From Deltaproteobacteria bacterium (GTDB taxonomy: Bacteria > Myxococcota_C > UBA6777), in contig SBHC01000010.1 in NCBI GenBank assembly GCA_006226375.1, positions 48,492 through 112,491 on the forward strand: a stretch of 64,000 bases of DNA, given 5' to 3'. Each line of letters starts with the position of its first letter. Within the stretch, counting starts at the first letter, position 1. Below, one piece after another: positions 36,344 to 45,382 of the stretch. Made by a program: the position numbers and the translations under genes. The notes below the pieces were generated by a model. It was given only the letters and a program-made list of their open reading frames with translations, made no database searches and had not been told where the DNA came from.

Positions 36344-37795
36344 ATGTCCAAAGCCCCTCGTTATGCGGATCTTCACTTGCATCCTAGCATGCGTCTGTAC
36401 CACCATCATGTGGACCCATCCGAGAAGAATTACTGGCCCCAAAACGCCAACCAGGACCTTGGCACGGGGTTTTCTCGGTGGGTGGGCAAGATGTCGGAGG
36501 GAGTATCCAAGGTCTCCCAAACTCACTTTGACAGCTGTATCGAAGGGCACACTCGCGTGCTGTTTGACTCGTTGTATCCGATCGAACGAGGGTTTGTTCG
36601 GTTCCGCAAGCACATGGAGTGGCTGCTTCCCAAGTCGATGCTGGAAGCTCTTGTGGTGACAGCGTCAGGGGTGTCGTCCAAACAGTTTCACCATGCACGC
36701 GAAGACGATGATTACTTCTCCGAGTTGTTGGAACAATACGAACAGGTCCAACAGCACCAAGGCCCCTCCCCTTGTGGCCGGTATGCCTACAAGATCGTCA
36801 ACTCCTTTGACGAGATGGACAGCTACCTCGATGACAACGACGGTCACATCGCCATCGTCCTGACCATTGAAGGCGCTCACGTCTTGGGTTGTGGAACTCC
36901 CACTTCGGCGCGGTTATCTTCCGAACAGCTTCGTGAGCAGGTCCTGGGCAACCTTGACGCGATCAAAGCCTGGGAGAACCCGCCCTTTTTCATGACCTTT
37001 GCCCACCACTTCTGGAACCAGCTTTGTGGTCATGCAGCCACCTTTCCGACTGCCGCGCGGTTGTCACTGAACCAACAGGAAGGACTCAACCAAGGGTTCA
37101 CAGAATTGGGCTGGGATGTGATGCAATCAATGCTCAGTCGGGACAACGGACGTCGCATTCTGATCGACACTCGTCACATGAGCGCGCGCTCTCGTATCGA
37201 ATATTACGAGTATGTACAAGATCACAACCGCAAGAACCCTGACGACCGGATTCCTGTGATTTCAAGCCATGCAGCAACCAACGGCTTTGCCACCATGGAA
37301 GAGTCGTACGCTGTGGCCGATACCATGGCCAAAAAGAAGAACACCCCCTTCTGCTCTTGGAGCCTCAACATCTCCGCGGAAGAGATGCAGGCGATCCATG
37401 ATTCGGGCGGTCTGGTTGGAGTCATCCTCGACAAAGGACGCCTCTCAGGCATCAAAAAGCTCCAAGGCATCGAGCGTATCCAAGATCCTGCAGAGAAGCG
37501 CAAGGCGTTCTCACGGATGATTTTGGACAACCTGTTTGAGCTGGTCCAGGCTGTTGATGCCCCCACAGCCTGGGACGTGTTGATGCTTGGCTCGGACCTG
37601 GACGGTGTGATCACCCACATTGACTGCTACGATAGCATGAGCACCATCCCACAACTACGTGAAGACCTCACAAGCTATCTTCAAGAAACCCAGTACCGCA
37701 AAGAGCTATGGTATGGGATGGAGCCGGAAGAGATCTTTGAGAAGTTCTTTGAAACCAACGCGCAACGCTTCCTGAAACAGCATTTCCAACCCTAG
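36344..37795 (+). CDS. Amidohydrolase, membrane dipeptidase (M19)-like
   Basis: 483 residues from ATG at 36344 (the 36287 ATG is rejected; GGGAG is upstream of 36344). Metal-ligand-like motifs: Y-A-D-L-H-L-H-P at the N-terminus, L-T-I-E-G-A-H, I-S-S-H-A-A-T-N-G and L-G-S-D-L-D-G near the C-terminus, in the order expected for the renal-dipeptidase branch of the amidohydrolases. The family hydrolyses dipeptides and related amides with two zinc ions. The protein lacks a signal peptide, so it would act in the cytosol. The sequence is divergent and the substrate is uncertain. Confidence 0.72.
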   Translation: MSKAPRYADLHLHPSMRLYHHHVDPSEKNYWPQNANQDLGTGFSRWVGKMSEGVSKVSQTHFDSCIEGHTRVLFDSLYPIERGFVRFRKHMEWLLPKSMLEALVVTASGVSSKQFHHAREDDDYFSELLEQYEQVQQHQGPSPCGRYAYKIVNSFDEMDSYLDDNDGHIAIVLTIEGAHVLGCGTPTSARLSSEQLREQVLGNLDAIKAWENPPFFMTFAHHFWNQLCGHAATFPTAARLSLNQQEGLNQGFTELGWDVMQSMLSRDNGRRILIDTRHMSARSRIEYYEYVQDHNRKNPDDRIPVISSHAATNGFATMEESYAVADTMAKKKNTPFCSWSLNISAEEMQAIHDSGGLVGVILDKGRLSGIKKLQGIERIQDPAEKRKAFSRMILDNLFELVQAVDAPTAWDVLMLGSDLDGVITHIDCYDSMSTIPQLREDLTSYLQETQYRKELWYGMEPEEIFEKFFETNAQRFLKQHFQP

Positions 37796-37832
37796 CTTCC
37801 AGCCCTAGAAAAGTCACTTCAGCTTCCCTCTC

Positions 37833-37854
37833 AACACGTCTAACATCTCGTGTT
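37833..37854. terminator. Weak stem-loop between convergent genes
   Basis: AACACG and CGTGTT (37833-37838 and 37849-37854) can pair around a 10-base loop just after the dipeptidase gene and at the end of the convergent hydrolase gene. No U-tract follows; only a tentative bidirectional terminator. Confidence 0.25.
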
Positions 37855-38507
37855 TACCGCTCAGTTCGCAACGCTTCGGCGATGTATTGGTGTACCTGCG
37901 AGTCAAAGATCATCATTTGATGAGCAAACGGGTTGGTGCGATGAGGAACAAGCACCATGGTCGCACCTTTCAACTCACAAGACTCTGGCGGAACGATTCG
38001 GTCACCTTCCAATGCAATGGATGTCAGATTCACTTGTTCGCCTGGGGGCTGCTGCTCTATCTCTTGAAGCAAATCGGCGTTGGGCAACGTCTGCCAGATA
38101 CCTTTGGAGATAGCTCCCAGCAGCGGAATGCCCACCATTGCTGCACGGGTCCCTTTGAAGGGAGAGCCCAACGCCACAAAGTTGCGAACCTTGTTTCCCT
38201 TCATCACCTTGCGCAGGTAATACAGCGCAATCAAACCTCCCTTACTGACCGCGACCATATCACACTGGGTAACACCACGATCTGCGAGGATAGCATCCAC
38301 TTCTTCGGAGAGTTGCTGAGCCAAGACCTTCACATCCTGGACACACAGCGGCTGCAGTTGGGCCTGGTGCATCTCAAAACCCCGGTCCTCCAGAGCTTGA
38401 AACAATGGCTTCATCAGTTGGATGGTCGCAAGAAAGCCCCGGACCATGATAACTGGGCGCGACGGCGGTGTCGTGGAAGAACTAGCTTTTGTCATAGCAA
38501 CACTCAT
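37854..38507 (-). CDS. Lipase-like alpha/beta hydrolase
   Basis: 217 residues. R-P-V-I-M-V-R-G-F is the oxyanion-hole strand of triacylglycerol lipases; the nucleophile elbow reads M-V-A-V-S-K-G-G-L with Ser88, so the usual first Gly of G-x-S-x-G is Ala. N-F-V-A-L-G-S-P-F-K-G-T and F-D-S-Q-V-H complete the family pattern. No signal peptide. Substrate unknown: lipid or ester hydrolysis is the family activity. It is a single gene on the minus strand, with a 421 bp spacer upstream. Confidence 0.8.
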   Translation of the reverse strand: MSVAMTKASSSTTPPSRPVIMVRGFLATIQLMKPLFQALEDRGFEMHQAQLQPLCVQDVKVLAQQLSEEVDAILADRGVTQCDMVAVSKGGLIALYYLRKVMKGNKVRNFVALGSPFKGTRAAMVGIPLLGAISKGIWQTLPNADLLQEIEQQPPGEQVNLTSIALEGDRIVPPESCELKGATMVLVPHRTNPFAHQMMIFDSQVHQYIAEALRTER

Positions 38508-38928
38508 AGCAAGAGGTTTACACCCGCTATCCTACCATTGACGTTTGTGGATGTGGAAAGAAAATGCCCTTCGCACATATGATGACGTCGGCCAATCATT
38601 TGTGATGACGCCGGCCAAAAATGTGTGATGACGCCGGCCAAAAATTTACCCGGCTAGCCATGTGGGATATAGGCAAGGGAAAAGTACCCACATCCGTGGG
38701 CACTCCAACATGACAAACAAGGATATTGTTGTTCTTCCTGTGGAACTCAATCTAACGTGCGCTCTCTTTGTTTGTTTGTGCACTCTGTGAGAACTGTGGA
38801 GACTTTTACGAACCATACAACCAACGGCCTGCGGCCGCACCCCTCTCCGGTTCCAGGCTTTCATCTTCTTCCTCTCCTGTGTACACTGGTGCCATCGCAT
38901 ACAAGAATCTACCCACCCGGAGCAGAGA
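38508..38928. other. Long divergent intergenic spacer with tandem repeat
   Basis: 421 bp between the lipase-like gene (minus) and the small membrane protein (plus). No gene is apparent. Its notable content is the three-copy 23-bp tandem repeat listed separately. Several short frames exist, but none has both a ribosome-binding site and protein-like sequence. Confidence 0.5.
38580..38648 (+). repeat. Three tandem 23-bp repeats
   Basis: Units begin at 38580, 38603 and 38626, each starting TGATGACGYCGGCCAA. Copies two and three are identical for at least the first 20 bases; copy one differs at a few sites. An exact 23-bp period upstream of both divergent genes fits a regulator-binding iteron array better than a CRISPR (no spacers). 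Confidence 0.85.
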
Positions 38929-39369
38929 ATGACACAACAAGATTACGAACAGTTGGCCAACCGATGGAAGCCTTTGTTTTGGGTGGCGATGGGTTACAAT
39001 GTGGTCGCGGCCATCGGACCGTTGGTCATGCCCAAACTCTTCACAACGTTGTTCTTTGCTACAAGCCCAGCCAGTTTGTCTGTTATCTCGCTGCTGCACA
39101 TTCAACTGGCCTGGATTTGTGTCTTTGCCTTTGGCGTCGGTTACGGGATTGTAGCGCTGAACCCCCAATACAACCGTGGTATTTTGCTGCTGGGGATTCT
39201 TGGTAAGTTGTATGTAGGAGTTCTGTTCAGCGTGTTTTGGTGGAGCGGCCACCTTCAAGTCGCAGCCTTCCTGGGTGGGCTTGGAGACATTGTCTTTGCT
39301 GCGCTGTTTTTCATCTATTTGTACCAAACACGCTCGCAAGCCAAGGTCCTCCGCTGGATACTGCTTTAA
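38929..39369 (+). CDS. Small four-helix membrane protein
   Basis: 146 residues, four predicted membrane helices (about 18-38, 48-72, 80-100, 108-130), short polar ends. GAGCAGAG precedes the ATG. No family recognised with confidence; the overall shape resembles small DoxX/DUF-type inner membrane proteins. It converges on the MopE-repeat lipoprotein with 21 bp between stops. Confidence 0.7.
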   Translation: MTQQDYEQLANRWKPLFWVAMGYNVVAAIGPLVMPKLFTTLFFATSPASLSVISLLHIQLAWICVFAFGVGYGIVALNPQYNRGILLLGILGKLYVGVLFSVFWWSGHLQVAAFLGGLGDIVFAALFFIYLYQTRSQAKVLRWILL

Positions 39370-39390
39370 AAACAGCTGAAGAACGTTGCA

Positions 39391-41253
39391 TCATTGGCAG
39401 GCATAGGTAGCAAACCCATTGACGAAACCCTTGGTGCAGGCCCGGTTGGGTGAGAGAGGATCGGGGCAACCAAAGTTGGTACCCACGAACGATGTGCAGG
39501 ACGATGTGTTCGCGTTGTAGTAACTCACATCATAAAGGGTCATGGTCCGACCCGCCACGTTGCATGTTTTGCTTCGTTCAGAGCACATGCAAGCTGTAAC
39601 ATTGCCAGCGCTTGTTACGATGGTTCCACAGTAGCTACGGCCACCACCCACGCAATGGGTAAAGAGAGAGACGGCTGATGACGCTTGCGGTCCCACAACA
39701 TTCATCACGACTTGCCAGGAGCGACTCGGTGTGTAGCCATTGCTGAAGTTCAAACAACTCTTTTGGTTGTAGCTTGTGGAAGGCATCAAGCAACCTTCAA
39801 TCCCAGGGGCAACTTTGCTGCACCCTTGCCCAGCAAACGTGGAACATTGCAAGATCCCTATCTTCCCGTAAGGATCGCACACAGCGAGATGGTCCGTTCC
39901 AACGCACGTCTGTCCATTCGGCATGTTGCTTGGACATGTTGTACCGTCGGTGACACAAGCTGTACCCAAGGGGTAGTAGCGCTTCGCTGTGTTGCAAACA
40001 CACTGGGCTTGCACGCAAACTTTGGACACCCCGCCGCAAATGGATGCTCCGTCATCGACGGTGCCGTCACAGTTTTCGTCTTTGCCGTTGCAGACCTCTG
40101 TTGCAGGAACAACCTCCCCGCTGCAGGCTCCCCATTGTCCCGCAGAACAGACTTGTTCTCCACCTTTGCATGTGCCGACACCCTTCGTTCCGGAAGGTCC
40201 TGTGTAACATGCTCGCTTGACGCCGTTGTCGATGCTTCCATCGCAGTCGTTGTCAAGGTTGTCACAGATCTCTGTTGTTGGTTTCACTTCGTTGTTGCAG
40301 GCTCCCCATTGTCCCGCAGAACAGACCTGCTCGCCAGCCTTACAGAGCCCCACTCCTTGTGTTCCCGTTGGACCGCTGTAACAAGAGCGAGATAGATTAT
40401 CATCAATCTGTCCGTTGCAGTCATTGTCGATGTTGTCGCAAACTTCGGGGGAAGGAGGCTTTGGCGTGGCGTTGCACTCGATCTTGGTGCCATCTTGGGA
40501 GCAAACAACCATCCCTTCGACCTTACAAGCCCCCACTCCCTTTGCGCAGGTTGAGCCTTTTTCTTTCCATAACTCATCAATGTTGCCATCGCAGTTGTTG
40601 TCTTGATCGTCACACACTTCTTCTTTGGGCTGGACTTCATTTTCACAGGCACGCCACTCACCTCGTACACATTGTTGGGTGCCCGCTTTGCAGAGCCCAA
40701 CCCCCTGTGTTCCGGCAGGACCACCGTAACAAGGACGCACGATGTTCTCATCGACCTGCCCGTTACAATCGTTGTCTTTGCCATCGCACAGCGTCTCTTT
40801 TTCTTCGTAGTCAGATGGATATTTGCAGACCCACTTGTCGTTTTCGCACACTACCTGAGCCTGTTCACACACAGGACCTTCCCCACAGCTTGGCTTTGCC
40901 TCGTTACATGACGGTGCAGGCTGCTTGTCTGTGGGAGCATCATCTTGCCCAGAGGACTCTTCTTTGGGAGAGAGCGACTCTGTAGCTCCACCAGAATCCG
41001 AAGCCCCCTCATCGGAGATGGCCTCTCCTCCAGAAGCGTCACGCCCTCCACCATCCGCTCCGGGAGTTTCGGACCCTTTGTTTACACAACGACCCTGAAC
41101 ACAGACCTGCAACGAACAATCTGCATCAGCGGAACATGTCGTCCCAGGTTCTCCACATGACGCAAGTCCGCCTACAACAAGCCCCATCCAGCAAAGAGCG
41201 CCGATGAACCCAATGCACGCAGATGTCCCTTTCCACCAGGATAAATCTTTCAT
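39391..41253 (-). CDS. MopE-repeat surface lipoprotein
   Basis: 620 residues. Lipoprotein signal ends in G-L-A-S-C. After a Cys-rich piece and a Glu/Ser-rich low-complexity linker (about 55-110) come about six repeats containing E-x-C-D-x-x-D-N-D-C-D-G-x-x-D, separated by Cys-rich loops (A-G-x-Q-x-C-x-x-G-Q-W-G-A-C). Some of these loops are nearly identical in DNA, which points to recent unit duplication. These acidic Cys motifs are MopE-like and are thought to bind copper or calcium on the surface. The C-terminal 220 residues are a separate Cys-rich domain, unassigned. It lies 158 bp after the RpoB-like gene on the same strand, so co-transcription is possible. Confidence 0.82.
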   Translation of the reverse strand: MKDLSWWKGTSACIGFIGALCWMGLVVGGLASCGEPGTTCSADADCSLQVCVQGRCVNKGSETPGADGGGRDASGGEAISDEGASDSGGATESLSPKEESSGQDDAPTDKQPAPSCNEAKPSCGEGPVCEQAQVVCENDKWVCKYPSDYEEKETLCDGKDNDCNGQVDENIVRPCYGGPAGTQGVGLCKAGTQQCVRGEWRACENEVQPKEEVCDDQDNNCDGNIDELWKEKGSTCAKGVGACKVEGMVVCSQDGTKIECNATPKPPSPEVCDNIDNDCNGQIDDNLSRSCYSGPTGTQGVGLCKAGEQVCSAGQWGACNNEVKPTTEICDNLDNDCDGSIDNGVKRACYTGPSGTKGVGTCKGGEQVCSAGQWGACSGEVVPATEVCNGKDENCDGTVDDGASICGGVSKVCVQAQCVCNTAKRYYPLGTACVTDGTTCPSNMPNGQTCVGTDHLAVCDPYGKIGILQCSTFAGQGCSKVAPGIEGCLMPSTSYNQKSCLNFSNGYTPSRSWQVVMNVVGPQASSAVSLFTHCVGGGRSYCGTIVTSAGNVTACMCSERSKTCNVAGRTMTLYDVSYYNANTSSCTSFVGTNFGCPDPLSPNRACTKGFVNGFATYACQ

Positions 41254-41411
41254 GTCAGTCTACCTTTTTCTATTTGTTTTCGAACTTCTATATTTCGTAG
41301 TCTTGTTGCCCGTCCGTGGGCAGTATTTTTGATATCCTACAAGACAAGACCCGAACAGCCATAGCATTTGAGCCACAGCCAAGGGGATACTAGCAATACA
41401 AAGAAACCCCG

Positions 41412-43628
41412 TCAAGAAAGATGTGTGGGATCTTTCTTCATGACATAAAGGCTCCCCACCTTGGCGTCCACACTCCGCTCCAACGAATCCACAAACACAG
41501 AGTGTGTCTTCTGCAACGAAGGAGACTCAACCTCCAAAGAAGAAGGTAGCTGCCTCAGGCTTGGAACAATCACGAGCAAGTCGATGGGTTGCCCCAAGGA
41601 ACGTTGCAGGTTCTCCAGAGCGAACAATACCTCAGAGCGCATACGCCCCTTGTTTTCGACGGTTCCAGCGACGCCTTGTCGAGTGAAGAGGATGTCACCG
41701 TGTTTGAGCTTCTGCTGGTGAACGATGGACACAAACCCACGTTCCACTCGTGACTGTTTCCAACGTCGTTGCGAGCGAATGGGCTTGGAGTACTTCTCAA
41801 CGACCCACTGGAGCCGAAGAGAAAGCTCATCTTGCAGGCGATACAACCGCGACTCCAAGGAGGGATCGTTAAAAACCTCTTCGGTCATCAAAAGTAGGTC
41901 AAATTGTTCGGTAACAGACAGGGGCAAACACTGCTCCAAGTTAAGTGTTGTGCCCTTGGGAAACCGAAGGGAGCCATCCGGCATTACCCAGTTTGCATGG
42001 AGGGTTTTGCCCACCAACAGGGTCTTTAAGTAGCTTCCCACTGCATCATGGGTCGCGTCCAGCAACATGGTTTGAATCTCACCACGACGTCGCTGTTGAA
42101 ACACCCATCCAGGACTGCGTTGGCTCCTCTCGTGTGAGGCCGCCTCCCATGACACGCCCACGACCTGCCCAGTTACTCCTTGGGGAACAAGCAAAGATTG
42201 CTCGCGGCCGGCTCGGCTGACAAGAACATCACCCGACTCGACACAGCATCCTTGCCGGATGACTCCCGCTTCATCGTAATCGTCAACAGTTCTTGGCCCT
42301 GGAGACATTCGCGCGTGAATGTCGAGCCTTTGACGAATGTTAATGTCATCGTCGGCATAGCGTTCATAAGGAAGCGTGCAAAGATGCGTGGAAGTAAAGG
42401 CCTCTTCCTCCATCCATCGAGGACTTGGATAAGCAACAACCTCTCCCAACGACGAGCTTGCTTCATCCATGGAAACAAAGGCAACTGTGACGTTCCGACC
42501 AAGAGCGAGTTGGCCCTTCTTCATTCCGGGTCCTGCAGCGAGAAGTTGCCCCTCCACAACAGAGTTCTCTTGCCCCACGAGGCTCGTTTGAGAAAACAGC
42601 GGATGCAAACCGCCAGACAAGGACGTAAACGGCAAGGCTACGGGCCAAACGATATCATCGTTACCACCGACACGTTCTTGTTGTTCAAAAATCACACAGG
42701 CATCACTCGAAGCCACCAAAGAACCCGACCCTGGCGCGACCATCTGGGAGAAAGCATGCTTTACAATGTTGGATTCCTGCCCTGTCTGTAGCGACGGCAC
42801 CTCAGGAGAAACCAACACAGCGGCTTCGTGCATCGCTGGCGAGACCTCTCCTTGCTCTCCTTGGGGAACAAGCAGCGCCTGAACATCGAGAGATTTCCCC
42901 GGATCGTCCGCAGGCAAAGCCCGCTGCAACTGCAAGATCTGGGCGACCGGATTGTGTACAGCAACAGGCACAAGATGTTCCCGAAGCCAACGACGGACTT
43001 GCGTGTGAAGAGGCCCCACAGAGAAAAGGTCGTGGGGCATAATATCCAGATAGTCACCCTGACACCGTTCAAACGCAGCTTGCAAACGTTTTTGCGCGGT
43101 CTGACGCACCTTGCCCAACCCAAGGGTCAGGAAAGAAACAAGGCTCCCTCCTGCGGATAGGCCCGTACCTTTGGGGTCATAGAAGCACTCGACTCCCTCA
43201 CGAAGAAAGGTGCCCTTCTCTGTAAGGAGAGGGAGGGTTCCAAACCAGATCTCCTGCTCGTAGATGTCGCGGATGGAAGGCTCAGGAGCGCCGTCTTCTT
43301 GTTCCCACACCAGCAAGCGAAAGACCGCTCGAACTGATGTAGTGTAGGTAGCCAGGGCGATTCGACACTCCTCTTCGGAGAGCGTGGGAGCGTCAAGAGT
43401 CTGGGAGACAAAGTCCAGACGAATCAGTGGGACAGGTTCACTTCCCACAGGAAACATCCGAGCCATGACATCAGCGAGTCGTGTCGCAGGTTCGGAAGAA
43501 GTGCTCTGCTCCAGACCAAAACTATAATCGGTCCGAAAGCCAAAGTCCTCTCCCACTTCAGAATGGACGTGGAAGAAAAAGTCATCGGCGATGCGTTTTC
43601 GCCAGCCGGCAATATCATTGGTGTTCAT
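41412..43628 (-). CDS. Degenerate, shortened RNA polymerase beta-subunit (RpoB)-like protein
   Basis: 738 residues. In order, the text follows bacterial RpoB: residues 69-150 (L-D-F-V-S-Q-T-L-D-A-P-T, R-D-I-Y-E-Q-E-I-W-F-G-T-L-P-L-L-T, K-G-T-F-L-R-E-G-V-E) match the protrusion start; 200-245 (D-L-F-S-V-G-P-L, H-N-P-V-A-Q-I) match the fork region. Residues 276-312 match the P-L-V-x-T-G-x-E stretch, and 346-384 (Q-T-S-L-V-G-Q-E-N, L-A-L-G-R-N-V-T-V-A-F) match the hybrid-binding core. Further matches are 449-473 and 479-492 (L-V-P-Q-G-V-T-G-Q-V-V), and 631-658 (K-L-K-H-G-D-I-L-F-T-R-Q-G-V-A-G). The E-D of N-F-E-D and both catalytic lysines of the K-x8-K segment are lost. True RpoB is about 1,340 residues. 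Its ATG overlaps the upstream stop (ATGA). Confidence 0.82.
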   Translation of the reverse strand: MNTNDIAGWRKRIADDFFFHVHSEVGEDFGFRTDYSFGLEQSTSSEPATRLADVMARMFPVGSEPVPLIRLDFVSQTLDAPTLSEEECRIALATYTTSVRAVFRLLVWEQEDGAPEPSIRDIYEQEIWFGTLPLLTEKGTFLREGVECFYDPKGTGLSAGGSLVSFLTLGLGKVRQTAQKRLQAAFERCQGDYLDIMPHDLFSVGPLHTQVRRWLREHLVPVAVHNPVAQILQLQRALPADDPGKSLDVQALLVPQGEQGEVSPAMHEAAVLVSPEVPSLQTGQESNIVKHAFSQMVAPGSGSLVASSDACVIFEQQERVGGNDDIVWPVALPFTSLSGGLHPLFSQTSLVGQENSVVEGQLLAAGPGMKKGQLALGRNVTVAFVSMDEASSSLGEVVAYPSPRWMEEEAFTSTHLCTLPYERYADDDINIRQRLDIHARMSPGPRTVDDYDEAGVIRQGCCVESGDVLVSRAGREQSLLVPQGVTGQVVGVSWEAASHERSQRSPGWVFQQRRRGEIQTMLLDATHDAVGSYLKTLLVGKTLHANWVMPDGSLRFPKGTTLNLEQCLPLSVTEQFDLLLMTEEVFNDPSLESRLYRLQDELSLRLQWVVEKYSKPIRSQRRWKQSRVERGFVSIVHQQKLKHGDILFTRQGVAGTVENKGRMRSEVLFALENLQRSLGQPIDLLVIVPSLRQLPSSLEVESPSLQKTHSVFVDSLERSVDAKVGSLYVMKKDPTHLS

Positions 43629-44050
43629 GAGACTTCCGATGGAGAGGCATCATTCTTCCCCTGAAATTTCCACAAGAAGAAGCCCGCGACTGCGATCACA
43701 ACGGCTTCTGCCACAACCCACATCCATTGTTTGGAGCTACCTACCCCGTCCAATGCGAGCCCCACAAGGCGGGCAAAGATGGCCCCCGTTGTCGCCCAAC
43801 AGACCAGCGCAGCGACCGAGGCTTGCCATGGCTTCCATTGTGTATGAAGCACAAACAACAAGCCCAACCCTGCCAGACCGCCCCACGGGATTCGACGCTC
43901 AATCGTTCGGAACAGATCCTTGGCAGGGCCAGGGTCGTACACCAGAGTCGGTGCAAACGTGAGCACCACGCCTCCAAGCAAGAGAATCAACCCAAACCAT
44001 TGCAGCGGTGACGAAAGAAAACCAGATTCCGAACGAATCGACTTGCTCAT
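43625..44050 (-). CDS. Small membrane protein, DUF4345-like
   Basis: 141 residues with four membrane helices (about 15-33, 52-68, 77-95, 108-125). The stretch T-G-A-I-F-A-R-L-V-G-L-A-L-D-G followed by a helix resembles DUF4345 proteins, a weak match. Its TGA overlaps the ATG of the RpoB-like gene by four bases (ATGA), so the two are translationally coupled. The protein is therefore a likely membrane partner of the RpoB-like product, though nothing shows contact. Confidence 0.65.
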   Translation of the reverse strand: MSKSIRSESGFLSSPLQWFGLILLLGGVVLTFAPTLVYDPGPAKDLFRTIERRIPWGGLAGLGLLFVLHTQWKPWQASVAALVCWATTGAIFARLVGLALDGVGSSKQWMWVVAEAVVIAVAGFFLWKFQGKNDASPSEVS

Positions 44051-44179
44051 AAGATTAAACCTTCTCTAGGCGATCATGTGGAACGAGGTGGCATCATACC
44101 CAAGACCTTTCGAAAGGTACACATCCCCGTCTAACAAACGCCTTGAGCATGCAACCCTTGAATTTCTCGACAGGCTGGG

Positions 44180-44210
44180 CTTGCATCGACGCAAGACTCA
44201 ACCCTATAAC
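44180..44210 (+). promoter_or_regulatory. Candidate sigma70-type promoter with overlapping palindrome
   Basis: TTGCAT (44181-44186) and TATAAC (44205-44210) are 18 bases apart, about 80 bp upstream of the esterase lipoprotein ATG. The near-palindrome CTTGCATCGACGCAAG (44180-44195) overlaps the -35 element and could be an operator. The -35 match is weak. Confidence 0.35.
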
Positions 44211-44290
44211 ATAGTGGCTGTACGCAACTTGGTTTGCATGGGTTGTGTTTGATCATTGTTGTTTGTCTCTATCAAGCCTTGTGAGAATTT

Positions 44291-45382
44291 ATGCGTTTGT
44301 TTGTGTCAACCTCCAGATTACTTGTTCCTCGTCCATGGCATCTCATGGCCTTGTTGTGGTTTGTTCTGCTGGTGTGTACAGCAGGCTGCCCAGGAACGCC
44401 CGGCCAAGACGACGCTGAACAGTCCACGCCAACAGGCGAAACCTCTCAAGAGGTTGTCCCCAACAACGAACCTCCCACGGCGGATGTTGCGACGGAAGAG
44501 AAAGCCACCGAAGCAGCCTCACAGGAAGCAACATCCGACGCTGCAACAGAAGAAGCTCCACAAGAAGCAGGTGCTCCTGAGAAAGCCGCTCCTGAAGCCA
44601 TCACCGAAGCACCACCGGAAGGACCCCAATCGCGTTGTACGGAGAGCGGCTTGACGATGACTTGCGAGCACAACACGGCCGTCCTTCAAGTGGGCTTGCT
44701 CTCGCGAACGGTGTACTGGCAAACTCCTCTGGGCACACCACCGCCCGAAGGTTGGCCTGTCGCGATCATGTTCCAAGGCTCGTTGTACTCTTCCAAGTTC
44801 AGTTGGGTGGGTGTGAAGAATGGAGTCTTCGGCGTCTACAACCAAGTCTCCTCGCTTAAAGAGCTGTTGGATGCAGGGTACGCCGTCCTCACTCCTGTGG
44901 TGAAAGGAGCCGGCTCCACATTTTGGGACACCAACATTCCACCGTACGCTTACAGCTGGACTCTTTCGACGGACCACTCCTTCATGTTGAAGATCTTTGA
45001 GGACATGGAGCAAGGGGTGTTCGGCCGTATCAACACCAAGAAGATGTACGCCTTTGGCATCTCCAGCGGTGGCTACATGACAAGTCGAATGGCCGTGGCC
45101 TATCCAGGCAAGTTCCGTGCGCTGGCCATCCACTCGGGTTCGTACGCCAACTGTGCCGGATCGCTTTGCTCTGTACCCACCCTTCCCAAGGACCACCCCC
45201 CTACATTGTTTTTGCACGGGACCTTAGACCCCGTAGTTCCTGTACTTACGATGTATCCTTACCGTGACAAGCTCAAGAAGCAAGGGACACCACAACAAGT
45301 CGTGGAAGATCCACTTGCAGCGCACGAGTGGATCTCTGCAGCCCCCAAAGCCATCGTTGCGTGGTTCCAAAAGCACCCATAG
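44291..45382 (+). CDS. Secreted PHB-depolymerase-like esterase lipoprotein
   Basis: 363 residues. Lipoprotein signal (L-L-V-C-T-A-G-C), then an Ala/Glu-rich linker (about 40-115) as used to hold an enzyme off the membrane. The catalytic domain has an alpha/beta-hydrolase elbow F-G-I-S-S-G-G-Y with Ser258 and T-L-F-L-H-G-T-L-D-P-V-V-P (Asp) plus a late His (A-H-E-W), like extracellular polyhydroxybutyrate depolymerases and feruloyl esterases. Substrate unknown. A second in-frame ATG at 44345 would still leave a signal peptide. Confidence 0.8.
   Translation: MRLFVSTSRLLVPRPWHLMALLWFVLLVCTAGCPGTPGQDDAEQSTPTGETSQEVVPNNEPPTADVATEEKATEAASQEATSDAATEEAPQEAGAPEKAAPEAITEAPPEGPQSRCTESGLTMTCEHNTAVLQVGLLSRTVYWQTPLGTPPPEGWPVAIMFQGSLYSSKFSWVGVKNGVFGVYNQVSSLKELLDAGYAVLTPVVKGAGSTFWDTNIPPYAYSWTLSTDHSFMLKIFEDMEQGVFGRINTKKMYAFGISSGGYMTSRMAVAYPGKFRALAIHSGSYANCAGSLCSVPTLPKDHPPTLFLHGTLDPVVPVLTMYPYRDKLKKQGTPQQVVEDPLAAHEWISAAPKAIVAWFQKHP

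Noticed and set aside
38580..38648. Tandem repeats as a CRISPR array
   Set aside because: The units abut with no spacers, there are only three, and no cas genes are in the window.
41307..41330. Hairpin TGCCC/GGGCA followed by a T run on the plus strand, resembling an intrinsic terminator
   Set aside because: No plus-strand gene ends there. On the minus strand, where genes run, the T run is on the wrong side. It could stop antisense transcription, but the stem is only 5 bp.
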